The notes below the pieces were generated by a model. It did not search any database. It worked only from the letters and a program-made list of their open reading frames with translations, and was not told the DNA's origin. DNA of 21,776 nt, from positions 1 to 21,776 of the forward strand of contig DATECS010000108.1 of the NCBI GenBank assembly GCA_035286785.1, given 5' to 3'. Shown in pieces: positions 14,400 to 21,776 of this stretch. The position numbers and the translations under genes were made by a program. Numbering within the stretch: position 1 is the stretch's first letter; each line of letters starts with the position of its first letter. Origin of the DNA: UBA11386 sp035286785 (GTDB taxonomy: Bacteria > Planctomycetota > Planctomycetia > Pirellulales > Thermoguttaceae).

Positions 14400-15398
14400 T
14401 CAAATCCGCGAAATCGGTTGATCGACCGTCGACCTCCTCGGCCCTTGTGGCCAATGCGTTCCCTCGTCCCGATAAACAAAGTCGGGCAAACTTCCTTCGC
14501 GGATCGGGTCGATCATGGCCCAGTTTTTCGCCCGATTCGGTGGCCCGTCCACGCATCGCCGGCGAATGTGAAACGGATTGTCGCCCGGATAATTCCACCG
14601 TCCATAGGCCGAGCAGGCTCCCGCGTAGCCGGCCTCCAGGGCGACGTCGAACGCCTCGCGGCTCAAATTCTCGGGCGATCCGAAGGGGAACGCGAAATAC
14701 CGGACCGGTTCGCCCAGGGCCGACTCCAACTCGACGCGCGAGGTCACGATCTCGTCCACCAGGCGCCGGCGATCGGTCAACGCGCCGAGATTCGCGTGGG
14801 TCCGCGTATGGGCCCCGATCTCAATGCCCGCCCGGCGCCAATGGCGCAGTTGCGCCGCGGTATTGGGGGCAAAGTGATAGTTTCCCATCACGGCGTCATG
14901 GACGAACGGTTTTTGTTCCAGCACGGCGTCGGTCGTGACGAAGTACGTGCAGGGCACGCGCAGCTCGACCAGCAGCGGCAGCGCGACCCTGCCATTTTCC
15001 GCGTACCCGTCGTCGAACGTAATGCACACGGCCGCTTGCGAGTTGAAGCCGCCGCGCATCCGATGCTGCAACTCGGCCAGCGAGATCATCTCGAACCGCC
15101 GGTTGAGCCATCGTATCGCGTGGACGAAATCCCGCGTCCGCATGGTCCATCGGTTCGCCCGATCGTCGGCGATGCGGTGGAACGTGAGCACGGCGATCGG
15201 CGCCCGCCCCGCCGCGGCCAGACGCCGCAGATACCACGATCGGCCGGAGTAGGTCGCATAGTAATAGAGTTCCCCCAGAACGCGGCGCAGCGCCGGCAGC
15301 CGCGGCGGGGGCGGGCCGCCGTGCGACGTGGTGGACGGCCGTTGTGATTCCAAGGGCGACGTGTCCGCCCGCCGTGGTGGATTCGAGAGTGAGATCAT
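14400..15398 (-). CDS. Polysaccharide deacetylase (NodB-homology, CE4)
   Basis: In this 332-aa protein the NodB motif 1 is CITFDDGYAENG with Asp129-Asp130 (catalytic base and metal ligand). Motif 2 is IGAHTRTHANLG with His197 and His201 as metal ligands, and motif 3 is FAFPFGSPENLS near 236-246. The sequence begins with a Pro/Ser-rich stretch and a Tyr-rich helix (LGELYYYATYSGRSWYLRRL), with no clear signal peptide, so it may act in the cytoplasm or at the membrane. CE4 enzymes remove N- or O-acetyl groups from sugars, and here the target is probably the exopolysaccharide or its lipid-linked unit. The start at 15398 overlaps the TGA of the upstream GT4 gene as ATGA. A longer frame reaching 16217 is only the shadow of that GT4 gene. 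Confidence 0.92.
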   Translation of the reverse strand: MISLSNPPRRADTSPLESQRPSTTSHGGPPPPRLPALRRVLGELYYYATYSGRSWYLRRLAAAGRAPIAVLTFHRIADDRANRWTMRTRDFVHAIRWLNRRFEMISLAELQHRMRGGFNSQAAVCITFDDGYAENGRVALPLLVELRVPCTYFVTTDAVLEQKPFVHDAVMGNYHFAPNTAAQLRHWRRAGIEIGAHTRTHANLGALTDRRRLVDEIVTSRVELESALGEPVRYFAFPFGSPENLSREAFDVALEAGYAGACSAYGRWNYPGDNPFHIRRRCVDGPPNRAKNWAMIDPIREGSLPDFVYRDEGTHWPQGPRRSTVDQPISRI

Positions 15399-16585
15399 CG
15401 TCCTAGCGCCTCCGCGTATTCTTGGATAACTTCCCGATAAACTTTTGCCACGCCCGCCGCCATGCTGCGGTCGGAAAACGCTTCCGCCTGCCGCCGATGA
15501 GCGTTGCGCCGCATTCGGTCGCAATCGACTTCGCCCCGCACGACCGCCGCGAGGACTCGCGCCAAGTCGCTCGCGTCGCCCGGCGCGGCCAGGAGTCCGT
15601 CTTCCCCGTCGCGCACCACGTCGGTCACGCCGTCGACTCGGGTGGCCACCACCGGCGTTCCCGCTCCCATCGCCTCCAGCACCGACATGGGCATCCCTTC
15701 GCTCAAGACGCTCGGCAACACGAAAACGTCCATCCGGCGCAGTTCGTCGTGGACGTCCGCGCGAAAACCCAGCCAATCGACCTGTTCGGCCAGTCCCAGG
15801 TCCGACGCAAGCCGCCGCACGCTTTGCTCGTAGCCGGGCGTGTCGAACGGCCCCACCACCCGGAGTCGCGCCGCAATGCCCGCTTGGCGAAGCTCGGCCA
15901 TGGCCCGCAAAATGACTTCGAGACCCTTGCGCGGACGAAACAACGCCAGCACGCCGAGCGTCCACGCGCCGGCCGGCCTGGACCGGACCGGCAGCTCGCG
16001 CGGCGCCGGCACCCCGTTGGGCACCAGCCAAATCCGTCGCCCGTCGTAGCCGTGGTCGCGCAGGTAGCGCGAAATGCTCTCCGAAACGCTGATCAGCCCC
16101 CGCGCCCGAGCCAGGCTTCGCCGCTCGATCAGCGCGCTGAAGCGGCGCAACCGGTTGTCGTCGACTTCTTCGCGCGTCTGCGTGTGGACGTGATGCACCA
16201 ACGGAACGCCGCGCCACGCCGCCGCCAGGGAGCCGATCATCGCCGTGCGGGGATTGTGCGTGTGGACCAGCGCAAAACGTCCGCGGCGCAAGAGCCGCGC
16301 CAGCCGCCCCACCGAGCGCAGGTCCAGCCGCGACCGCATCGACACGTCGTAAAGCGGCGCGTCCTTCGCCCGGCGCATCGGCTCAAAACGGCCGGGCTTC
16401 AGACACGCGAAACTCACCTCGAACCCGTGCTCCGCGAGCCCCAGCGCCAGCGTGTCCTGGACCCGTTCCGCCCCCGCGTAGTGTTCGCCATTGATCACGT
16501 GCAACACGCGAACCGGCGGCGCGGCGACGACCCGCTCTTCGCGGGCCGCGTCTTTCGTGTCGAGTTCGTGCGTCATCGTGCTCAT
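15395..16585 (-). CDS. Glycosyltransferase family 4 (GT-B fold)
   Basis: The 396-aa protein opens VRVLHVINGEHYAGAERVQD (from about 25), with the GAER loop typical of GT4. It has FALVHTHNPRTAMIGSLAAA, VPNGVPAPRELPVRS, a TLGVLALFRPRKGLEVIL nucleotide-binding stretch and VFVLPSVLSEGMPMSVLEAMG with the EX7E pair Glu296/Glu304. It is a retaining transferase using a nucleotide-sugar in the cytoplasm. The start at 16585 (MSTMTHEL) is chosen because GGGGA lies eight bases upstream. ATG at 16600 and TTG at 16624 are in frame and possible. It is about 40 bases after the sugar-phosphate transferase gene and overlaps the deacetylase by four bases. Sugar specificity cannot be read from the sequence. Confidence 0.92.
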   Translation of the reverse strand: MSTMTHELDTKDAAREERVVAAPPVRVLHVINGEHYAGAERVQDTLALGLAEHGFEVSFACLKPGRFEPMRRAKDAPLYDVSMRSRLDLRSVGRLARLLRRGRFALVHTHNPRTAMIGSLAAAWRGVPLVHHVHTQTREEVDDNRLRRFSALIERRSLARARGLISVSESISRYLRDHGYDGRRIWLVPNGVPAPRELPVRSRPAGAWTLGVLALFRPRKGLEVILRAMAELRQAGIAARLRVVGPFDTPGYEQSVRRLASDLGLAEQVDWLGFRADVHDELRRMDVFVLPSVLSEGMPMSVLEAMGAGTPVVATRVDGVTDVVRDGEDGLLAAPGDASDLARVLAAVVRGEVDCDRMRRNAHRRQAEAFSDRSMAAGVAKVYREVIQEYAEALGR

Positions 16586-16628
16586 CGGCGTGTTCCCCAT
16601 CTCCGTATCGTGGTTTAATTCCAATCTT

Positions 16629-17438
16629 TCAATACGCCCCGCGCCGGCTCAACACGGCCCACGGCGTCCGCAACAACAGCATGACGTCCGTGGCCAGGTT
16701 CTGGTGCCGCACGTACCACAAATCCATGAGCATCCAGCGGTAGAAAGCGATCTCGCTTCGCCCGCTCACCTGCCACAAGCACGTCAGTCCCGGCTTGACC
16801 GACAGCCGTTTGCGTTGCCACGGCTCGTACTTCGCCACCTCTTCGGCGATCGGCGGACGCGGACCGGTCAGCGACATGTCGCCCTTCAGAATATTCAGCA
16901 ATTGGGGGATCTCGTCGACGCTCGTTCGACGCAGGATCCGGCCGAATCGCGTGATCCGCGGATCGACGTCGTTCTTAAAGACGGGCCCTTCCTGCTGGTT
17001 CTCGACCGTGTCGCGCAGCCGCTCCGCGTCGACGATCATCGTGCGGAACTTGTAGAGCCGGAAGGAGCGTCCCAGGTGGCCCACGCGGTCCTGAACGAAG
17101 ATCGGGCGTCCCCGCGTCGTGACGAGCAAAACGGCCGTCACCGCCAGCAGCAGCGGAGACAGAAGCGTCAGGATGGCCGTCGCGCCGAACACGTCCAACG
17201 CCCGTTTCGTGGCCAAATAAAGCCGCGACCGATTGCCGCCCGGCGCGATCCGCCACGTTTCCTTCACGGCGGCGCGTCTTTTTGGAGTTGCGACGATGGT
17301 TTCCTCGAGAACGCCGCTCGGCCGATCCAGCACGGAGGTGGACGATTGGCCCGCGGCCTGCCCGGCGCGCCGAGCGGACTTCTTCCGTTTGCGGCGTACC
17401 GGCGCCGATTGAATCGCGGACGAACTACTCGCGGTCAT
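16629..17438 (-). CDS. Initiating sugar-phosphate transferase (short PglC-like, Bac_transf family)
   Basis: This 269-aa protein moves a sugar phosphate from a nucleotide-sugar to undecaprenyl phosphate, the first step of repeat-unit synthesis. A basic, Ser/Lys/Arg-rich leader of about 70 residues precedes a single membrane hairpin (ALDVFGATAILTLLSPLLLA, from 80). The catalytic core has GRPIFVQDRVG, FRLYKFRTM, DPRITRFGRILRRTSVDEIPQ with Asp175-Glu176 (the catalytic Asp-Glu pair of monotopic phosphoglycosyl transferases), LKGDMSLTGPRPP and PGLTCLWQVSGRS. It lacks the N-terminal multi-pass domain of WbaP/WcaJ-type enzymes. The ATG at 17438 has a clear AAAGGAG about nine bases upstream. The sugar is unknown. 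It sits early in the operon, 33 bases after the O-antigen ligase gene. Confidence 0.94.
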   Translation of the reverse strand: MTASSSSAIQSAPVRRKRKKSARRAGQAAGQSSTSVLDRPSGVLEETIVATPKRRAAVKETWRIAPGGNRSRLYLATKRALDVFGATAILTLLSPLLLAVTAVLLVTTRGRPIFVQDRVGHLGRSFRLYKFRTMIVDAERLRDTVENQQEGPVFKNDVDPRITRFGRILRRTSVDEIPQLLNILKGDMSLTGPRPPIAEEVAKYEPWQRKRLSVKPGLTCLWQVSGRSEIAFYRWMLMDLWYVRHQNLATDVMLLLRTPWAVLSRRGAY

Positions 17439-17471
17439 GGGAACATCTCCTTTTTTTCCCGAACACTCTCA

Positions 17472-18893
17472 CTACCTTGGAACAAGTCGATAACCCGTGT
17501 AGCCGGCCGTGGGCGCGAATACCGGTTCCGGCTCGGCCGCGCGGGCGCTCGCGGCGGCCGTGGACCACGCCGGGCCAATGCCGGTCGTCGCTCCCGCCAG
17601 CACGAACACCAGGCAATTGTCGATGGTCGAATAGGACAATTCGTGGAACATCAATTGACAGACGTAGAGCCCCAGCACGCCGAGGAACAAGACGGCCTGG
17701 CGCCGCGCCCAGGGCGGCGCGAGCGCGTCGCGATGGAGACGCCACGCATGGCGCCCCCACGCGGCAAGCAGCGCGACGAACAATCCCAATCCCACGATGC
17801 CCGTCTCCGTCAATAAGCTCAAAAACGTGTTGTGATGCACGAGCATGCGAAGGTCCGCCAGCGGCAAGTCAACACGGTCGGCCAGATATGGCATTTTGGC
17901 CGTCGGAAACTGCCCGAATCCCACGCCCCAGACCGGCGAGTCCTTGAACATTTCCCACGACACGTAGGCGAAACTCAGCCGGGCCTCGGCCGAACTCTCG
18001 GCGACCTGGGCCGTTTGTTCGCGGCGCAGGGCGACGATGCTGTCCATTTTGGCCGCCAGCAACACGGACGCGCCGAGGACCAGCGAAGTCAGCGCGACGA
18101 TCCGCGTTCGGCCGCGAAGCGACAAGCCCAGGACCAGCAACGTCCCGAGGCCCGCCCCCATCCAGCAACTTCGCGTGTAGCTGTAATAGAGCGCCGTAAC
18201 CTCCAATGCCACGAGCGGCGGAAGCACGAGCCACCGCAATTTTCCCAGCCGCTCCCGGACCATCCAAAGGCATAAGAAGCTCGTGCCCAGGTACAACCCA
18301 TAACTGACCGCCGTCACCATCGGCCCGCGAGCCCGCCCAAAGTGGAGCCCCACCGTCGGATCGGCGATATGCTTGGGAAACACGAGCCACCACCAGTGCA
18401 GGATCTCGCAAATGCCCGTCACCGCAAGGTACACGCCGAACAGGGCCAGGCCTCCATGTATCCAGTTGATCTCGCGCCGCCCGTAGGACGACTGTCGAGC
18501 GATCGTGTAGAGGAGAATCGGAATGGCATAGGCCGTGAACCATCGCCAAACCGGCGTGGCCGTGTCGGCGAACGTCGCGCGGAAGTCGTGCGCGAGGAGG
18601 CTCACGCTGAGCCATGCGAGAAACGCCGCCAACAGCCACTCGCTCCATCCCCAGGGTTTCGGCGCCGTGACGCCCTGCTGGCGTTGGACGAGAAAGGCCG
18701 CGATCAACAGCGGCAGCAGCACCCGGTCGAGCGTCCAGTGCGTGCTGGCGACCGTGAACGTCATGAATGGATAGCCGAATCCCGCCCCGATGATCACCGC
18801 CGCCATCGCCGCGAGCAACAACGGCGCGCGCAACACGAAGACGGCGCACCAAATAGCCCCGACGAAGACCGCCGTCAGTATCAATCCGTTCAT
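17472..18893 (-). CDS. O-antigen ligase / Wzy-type polymerase family membrane protein
   Basis: This 473-aa protein has about 10-12 membrane helices and one large outside loop. The loop holds the Wzy_C/WaaL signature: EARLSFAYVSWEMFKDSPVW then GVGFGQF, and later LVHHNTFLSLLTETGIVGLG, containing the Arg and His typical of these enzymes. WaaL joins polymer to lipid A and Wzy polymerises units, and the two cannot be told apart by sequence alone. In this locus, which has Wzx and a Wzz-like protein but no other candidate, a polymerase role is the best guess. The start at 18893 (MNGLILTA) follows GGGAG by five bases. A TTG at 18926 would add 11 residues. The Ala/Pro-rich tail after the last helix is likely outside the membrane. 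Confidence 0.9.
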   Translation of the reverse strand: MNGLILTAVFVGAIWCAVFVLRAPLLLAAMAAVIIGAGFGYPFMTFTVASTHWTLDRVLLPLLIAAFLVQRQQGVTAPKPWGWSEWLLAAFLAWLSVSLLAHDFRATFADTATPVWRWFTAYAIPILLYTIARQSSYGRREINWIHGGLALFGVYLAVTGICEILHWWWLVFPKHIADPTVGLHFGRARGPMVTAVSYGLYLGTSFLCLWMVRERLGKLRWLVLPPLVALEVTALYYSYTRSCWMGAGLGTLLVLGLSLRGRTRIVALTSLVLGASVLLAAKMDSIVALRREQTAQVAESSAEARLSFAYVSWEMFKDSPVWGVGFGQFPTAKMPYLADRVDLPLADLRMLVHHNTFLSLLTETGIVGLGLFVALLAAWGRHAWRLHRDALAPPWARRQAVLFLGVLGLYVCQLMFHELSYSTIDNCLVFVLAGATTGIGPAWSTAAASARAAEPEPVFAPTAGYTGYRLVPR

Positions 18894-18941
18894 GGTGGCT
18901 CCCGTTTGCGGTTGGAAGGTCGGCAAGGGGGACGGGCGTGA

Positions 18942-20414
18942 TTAGTGGTTGTTGTCGCCCGCGGCGACCGGTTCGGGACGTCTCGCCCGAATCCCGCGGC
19001 GGCCGTTGCGCGACGCGCGCCGGACCGGCGTGAAATCCGCGGCGGACTCCGGCGAAAGCCGCTTCTCGCGCCGCGCGATCGGAGCCGTCAGAAACACCAT
19101 GCCCGCGCCACCCACGATCCCCAGGAAAAGCCCCCCCAGGCCGATCATCGCGCGGCTCGGACTGACCGGCCGCAATCCGCCCTCGGCAAAATCCATCCGG
19201 CTCAAAACGCTCGAAGCCGTGGCCGTGCTGTACGCCGCCCGGGCCTCCGCCAGATTGCGCTGCGACTCCTCGACCAGATTGCGGCGATACTCGACCTGAC
19301 TGACCAGATTCGAGTATTCCGCCCGCACCTCCGTCAACCGCGCCAGACGTTGATTCAGCCCGTCGACCAGCGATTCCAGGGTTGCATACCGTACGGACGT
19401 CAACTCCTGGGCGGCCGAAACGCCCTCGATCGCCGAGGCCACCTCCTGACGAATCCCCTCGCGAATCGCCTCTTCCTCGCGCCGCAATGCCTTAAGATCG
19501 CAATGCTCCTCCGTCAATCGGCTCGACTCCGCGAACGTGCGAAGCCGCGATTCGGCCAACCCACGGATCAGCCGCGCGAGGCTCGGGTGACAATCGAGCA
19601 ACTCCTTCGGCGCCGCCGCCATCACCAGCGGGTTCTTCTCGGCCTTCTTCAGCATGTCGAGCATCGCCACGTTTTGGCTTTGCGTTGCCTTGGTCTGACG
19701 AAGTTCGTCGAGTGCCCCGGTCAACTCGCGATAAATGTGCGTGTCGCCCGTCGGAGACTGGTGCAGCATCCGCAATGCCACGAGGTCCACGCCCGCGCCC
19801 TTCTCGATCTGCGACAGTCGTCCCGTGGCCTGTGCCAGATTTGCCTCCGACAACTCCGCGCATTTCTTCAACTCGTCGATCTCGCTTTGGGCAAGCGTGG
19901 CCCGCAATTCGCCAAACGCCTTTTGCAGTTCCGCGTAGACCGCCTCGGTCAACCGCAGCGACCGCTCGCGGTCCTTGTCCCGAACACGCAGGTAAAACAC
20001 GTCGCTTGCCCCCAACTCCGTCCCCTTCGGCGGCGTGAGCGTCACGGCGTCGTTCAAGGCGGCGACCGCCTGATCGTCGGGCCACGGGTCCAGCGAGTTC
20101 GCCGTCGCCGGCGGTCCCACTCGATCGAGCGCCTTGCGCAGAAGCGACCGGCTGTGAACCATTTCCTGCAACGTTTGTTGGACGTTCTTCGCGTTTTGTT
20201 CGCTTCGGCCTCCCGTTCCCGCGCCCAGGTAGCGTGTCGCGTCCTCGCGGACGACGATCGCCTGGGACGAGTCCCAAGTCGGCGGCATGAAGACGGCGTA
20301 GGCCGCCGCCGCGCAAACGACGACGATGGCCGTGATTGCGCCGCGCGCCCGATGCTTCCAGAGCGTGCGCGTGATGTCGGAAAACGTAATTTCGTGGGAT
20401 TCAGAGGCATGCAT
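18942..20414 (-). CDS. Wzz/GumC-like chain-length determinant, no kinase domain
   Basis: In this 490-aa protein a short cytoplasmic start (EITFSDITRTLWKHRARG) precedes membrane helix 1 (25-43). A long, mostly helical, charged periplasmic region with coiled-coil character (about 170-400) follows, then a Pro-bearing stretch (GGLRPVSPSRAM) and membrane helix 2 (about 422-442). The tail is basic and has no Walker motifs or Tyr cluster, so the BY-kinase domain found in Wzc-type proteins is absent. Such proteins set polymer length and may bridge to an outer-membrane exporter. Starting MHASESHE at 20414, with GGGAG eight bases upstream, it is the first gene of the long minus-strand operon. The promoter should lie in 20415-20875. 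Confidence 0.9.
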   Translation of the reverse strand: MHASESHEITFSDITRTLWKHRARGAITAIVVVCAAAAYAVFMPPTWDSSQAIVVREDATRYLGAGTGGRSEQNAKNVQQTLQEMVHSRSLLRKALDRVGPPATANSLDPWPDDQAVAALNDAVTLTPPKGTELGASDVFYLRVRDKDRERSLRLTEAVYAELQKAFGELRATLAQSEIDELKKCAELSEANLAQATGRLSQIEKGAGVDLVALRMLHQSPTGDTHIYRELTGALDELRQTKATQSQNVAMLDMLKKAEKNPLVMAAAPKELLDCHPSLARLIRGLAESRLRTFAESSRLTEEHCDLKALRREEEAIREGIRQEVASAIEGVSAAQELTSVRYATLESLVDGLNQRLARLTEVRAEYSNLVSQVEYRRNLVEESQRNLAEARAAYSTATASSVLSRMDFAEGGLRPVSPSRAMIGLGGLFLGIVGGAGMVFLTAPIARREKRLSPESAADFTPVRRASRNGRRGIRARRPEPVAAGDNNH

Positions 20415-20875
20415 GATTCGGCTCCCTTGTCATCGCGTCGTTCTCCCCGCCTCGGGGACAATCCCAGGAAGCTGGAAAACGCTCGCGTGACGCCGTATGC
20501 ATTCTTGCGCCCGCCCCGCGCCGGACTACCGGCGAGCTAGTGGAGCTGTGGTGGAACCACCGGGGCCGCCCCGTCGAAAACGCCGTATTTCGGCCAAAAT
20601 GATCTTGCCGAGTCCGTAGAATAGCCGCGGATAGCCAAACCGCGCGGCCGCGCCCGCCGCGTCAGAATGACGTAGTGAACGGGACGTGATGTCCACGGCA
20701 AGGGTGCCATGTCCACGGCCGGCAAGAGAGAGTTCGAAAATCCATGACTGGCAAGAAAACCGAGCCGCGACCGTGAGGGAGCGGATTTGAGCGTTATAAG
20801 CCACAACCGCTCCCTCACGGTCGCGGCTCGGAAGAGTTCGCAAATCTCGCTGTTGTTATCTCGGAGACAAACGAC
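20415..20875. promoter_or_regulatory. Divergent control region between the wzz-like gene and the WecG-type gene
   Basis: This 461-base gap separates two divergent starts, so promoters for both should lie here. I could not place -35/-10 boxes with confidence. Small hairpins near the wzz-like start are 20444-20458 (TCCCCG-CCT-CGGGGA) and 20519-20534 (CGCCGG-ACTA-CCGGCG), both in its leader RNA. ATGTCCACGGC occurs twice near 20684-20720. A 72-base inverted repeat occupies 20760-20831, leaving only about 44 bases to the WecG-type start. No gene is evident. Confidence 0.55.
20760..20831. repeat. 73-bp-class inverted-repeat element, copy 2, perfect 25-base arms
   Basis: Arm 20760-20784 (CCGAGCCGCGACCGTGAGGG then AGCGG) is the exact reverse complement of 20807-20831, with a 22-base spacer. 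The related copy at 6794-6866 has the same spacer length. Part of that spacer (CGCTCAA) matches this one in reverse complement, so the copies appear to be in opposite orientation. In the leader of the WecG-type gene the hairpin could lower transcription. Confidence 0.85.
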
Positions 20876-21715
20876 ATGATTTCGCCCAACACGCTTCAAG
20901 CGGACCGAAGCCCGAAAACCCCGACCGTCGCGCGGTTCGACCCGCCCGAGGCCGACAGGATTCTTTCGGTCTTGGGCGTCCGCGTTACCGACGTCCGCAT
21001 GGACCGGGCGTTGGACATCGTCCGTCGAATGATGGACCACGACGACGGACGGGGCCGCGGCGTCTATTTCGTCAACGCCCACGCGCTGAACGTCGCCGCC
21101 GAGAATCGCGACTACGCCGACGTGCTCAACGCGGCCGATTGCGTGTTCGGCGACGGAACGGGCGTGCGATTGGCCGCTCGAATGCAGGGAATCCGCTTGT
21201 CCGACAACGTCAACGGCACCGACCTTGTGCCGGCCCTATTGAGCAAGGCCCCCGGCCGGCGCCGCGGTTACTTCCTGCTCGGCACGGATGAAGAGTCGAT
21301 CGGCCGCGCCGCGGCCCACGCCGCCCGGGCGTTTCCCGCGTGGACCCTGGCCGGCTTCCACCACGGTTATCTCACCACGCCCGAGCGAAACGCCCGCGCC
21401 GTCGAGTGCATCCGCCGCGCGCGGCCCGACCTCCTGTTGGTCGGCATGGGCAATCCGTTGCAGGAACTATGGATCCACCGCCACCGCGATCAACTCGGCG
21501 GCCCGGTATGCCTGGGCGTCGGCGGCCTGTTTCAATACTGGGCCGGCACGATCCGACGCGCCCCACATTGGCTGCGTGGACGCGGTTTTGAATGGCTGGG
21601 CATTCTCTTCCAGCAGCCCGCGAAGGCCCGGCGCTACCTCATCGGCAACCCCGTGTTCCTCGCCCGCGCCTCCCGTGACGCCTGGCGCCTCCGCCGTAGG
21701 TCAGGCTATGCCTGA
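20876..21715 (+). CDS. WecG/TagA/CpsF family glycosyltransferase (GT26)
   Basis: This 279-aa protein is a membrane-associated inverting transferase that adds a sugar to a lipid-linked acceptor; WecG adds ManNAcA and TagA adds ManNAc. The family core is seen as ILSVLGVRVTDVRMDRALDIV (29-49), VYFVNAHALNVAAENRDYADVLN (63-85), CVFGDGTGVRLAARM (89-103, with Asp93 of the DGxG motif in the place of the proposed catalytic base), VNGTDLVPALL (112-122), YFLLGTDEE, ARPDLLLVGMGNPLQELWI and CLGVGGLFQYWAGTIRRAPHWLRGRGFEWL. The ATG at 20876 has GGAG about nine bases upstream. It diverges from the exopolysaccharide operon and probably adds the second sugar of the same unit. The last residues (about SGYA) and the TGA lie in a short hairpin repeat. 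Confidence 0.93.
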   Translation: MISPNTLQADRSPKTPTVARFDPPEADRILSVLGVRVTDVRMDRALDIVRRMMDHDDGRGRGVYFVNAHALNVAAENRDYADVLNAADCVFGDGTGVRLAARMQGIRLSDNVNGTDLVPALLSKAPGRRRGYFLLGTDEESIGRAAAHAARAFPAWTLAGFHHGYLTTPERNARAVECIRRARPDLLLVGMGNPLQELWIHRHRDQLGGPVCLGVGGLFQYWAGTIRRAPHWLRGRGFEWLGILFQQPAKARRYLIGNPVFLARASRDAWRLRRRSGYA

Positions 21716-21716
21716 C
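21700..21716. repeat. Hairpin repeat GTCAGGC-TAT-GCCTGAC at the end of the WecG-type gene
   Basis: Seven-base stem (21700-21706 with 21710-21716) and a TAT loop. Its last bases supply the TGA stop of the glycosyltransferase gene (21713-21715). A T-poor, A-rich tail (AAAAT) follows. Downstream, 21737-21750 (TTGTAGGGTGGGGC) resembles the start of the GTAGGGTGGGC repeat but is not complete. Confidence 0.65.
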
Positions 21717-21776
21717 AAAATCGCGGATTCGAGAATTGTAGGGTGGGGCGATTGCGGCGACTCTCCAAACGAAGTC

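Noticed and set aside
14400..16217. 605-residue frame extending the polysaccharide deacetylase upstream
   Set aside because: The extra N-terminal part lies in the GT4 coding region in another frame. The ATGA overlap at 15398-15395 and the MISLSNPP start fit much better.
18945..20540. Long open frame on the plus strand across the Wzz-like gene
   Set aside because: It is the antisense shadow of a well-supported gene. The translation is rich in Arg, His and Pro with no family resemblance, as expected from high-GC opposite-strand frames.
20526..21082. Minus-strand frames over the divergent control region and the WecG-type gene start
   Set aside because: They run through the perfect inverted repeat at 20760-20831 and antisense to the glycosyltransferase gene, and show no family features.
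1..21776. tRNA, rRNA, riboswitch and prophage features
   Set aside because: I looked for cloverleaf-like and conserved rRNA segments, integrase-type genes and known riboswitch cores and saw none that I could support by eye.

Overview
The window looks like chromosomal DNA from a planctomycete, probably of the Pirellula/Rhodopirellula kind. This rests on the high G+C content, the many dispersed palindromic repeats of the GTAGGGTG...CACC type, the single-domain IS200-like transposase, and the mix of polysaccharide genes. It is an inference from style and protein families, since no rRNA or marker gene is present.

Layout. The 5' end of an amidase-signature gene lies on the minus strand at 1-326. 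A repeat-rich gap follows, then a plus-strand lipoprotein-type PAP2 phosphatase (821-2059). Next is an IS200/RAYT-type transposase (2273-2728) flanked by mirror-image hairpins. Positions 2839-3611 are gene-free and pyrimidine-rich on the plus strand. The ABC-F translation factor EttA is at 3612-5297 on the minus strand. From 20414 down to 5487 the minus strand carries a long run of thirteen genes. The first part is a Wzx/Wzy-type exopolysaccharide locus: Wzz-like chain-length protein, O-antigen ligase/polymerase, initiating sugar-phosphate transferase, GT4 glycosyltransferase, polysaccharide deacetylase, a small Cys-rich protein, FemAB/GNAT-like transferase, Wzx-type flippase and a second GT4. 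The second part is a four-gene cassette: beta-hydroxyacid-dehydrogenase-like oxidoreductase, RraA-like aldolase, CphA-like ATP-grasp ligase and a second ATP-grasp ligase. A WecG/TagA/CpsF glycosyltransferase diverges on the plus strand at 20876-21715.

How the genes fit together. The initiating transferase would charge a lipid carrier. The two GT4 enzymes and the WecG-type enzyme would build the repeat unit, Wzx would flip it, the O-antigen ligase family protein would polymerise or transfer it, and the Wzz-like protein would set its length. The deacetylase and the FemAB-like enzyme would modify it. The ATP-grasp/aldolase/dehydrogenase cassette suggests that the glycan or its carrier is decorated with an amide-linked acid or amino acid, or that a small acyl compound is made alongside it. 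That last step is a hypothesis. Start/stop overlaps (TGATG at 11004, ATGA at 15395-15398, a 10-base overlap at 9766-9775) support operonic translation. No outer-membrane export protein (Wza/OPX) or tyrosine kinase is seen in the window.

The most unusual structural signal is the repeat system. Nested, mirror-symmetric hairpin blocks lie around the transposase and at other gene borders. Three genes take their stop codon from inside a repeat.
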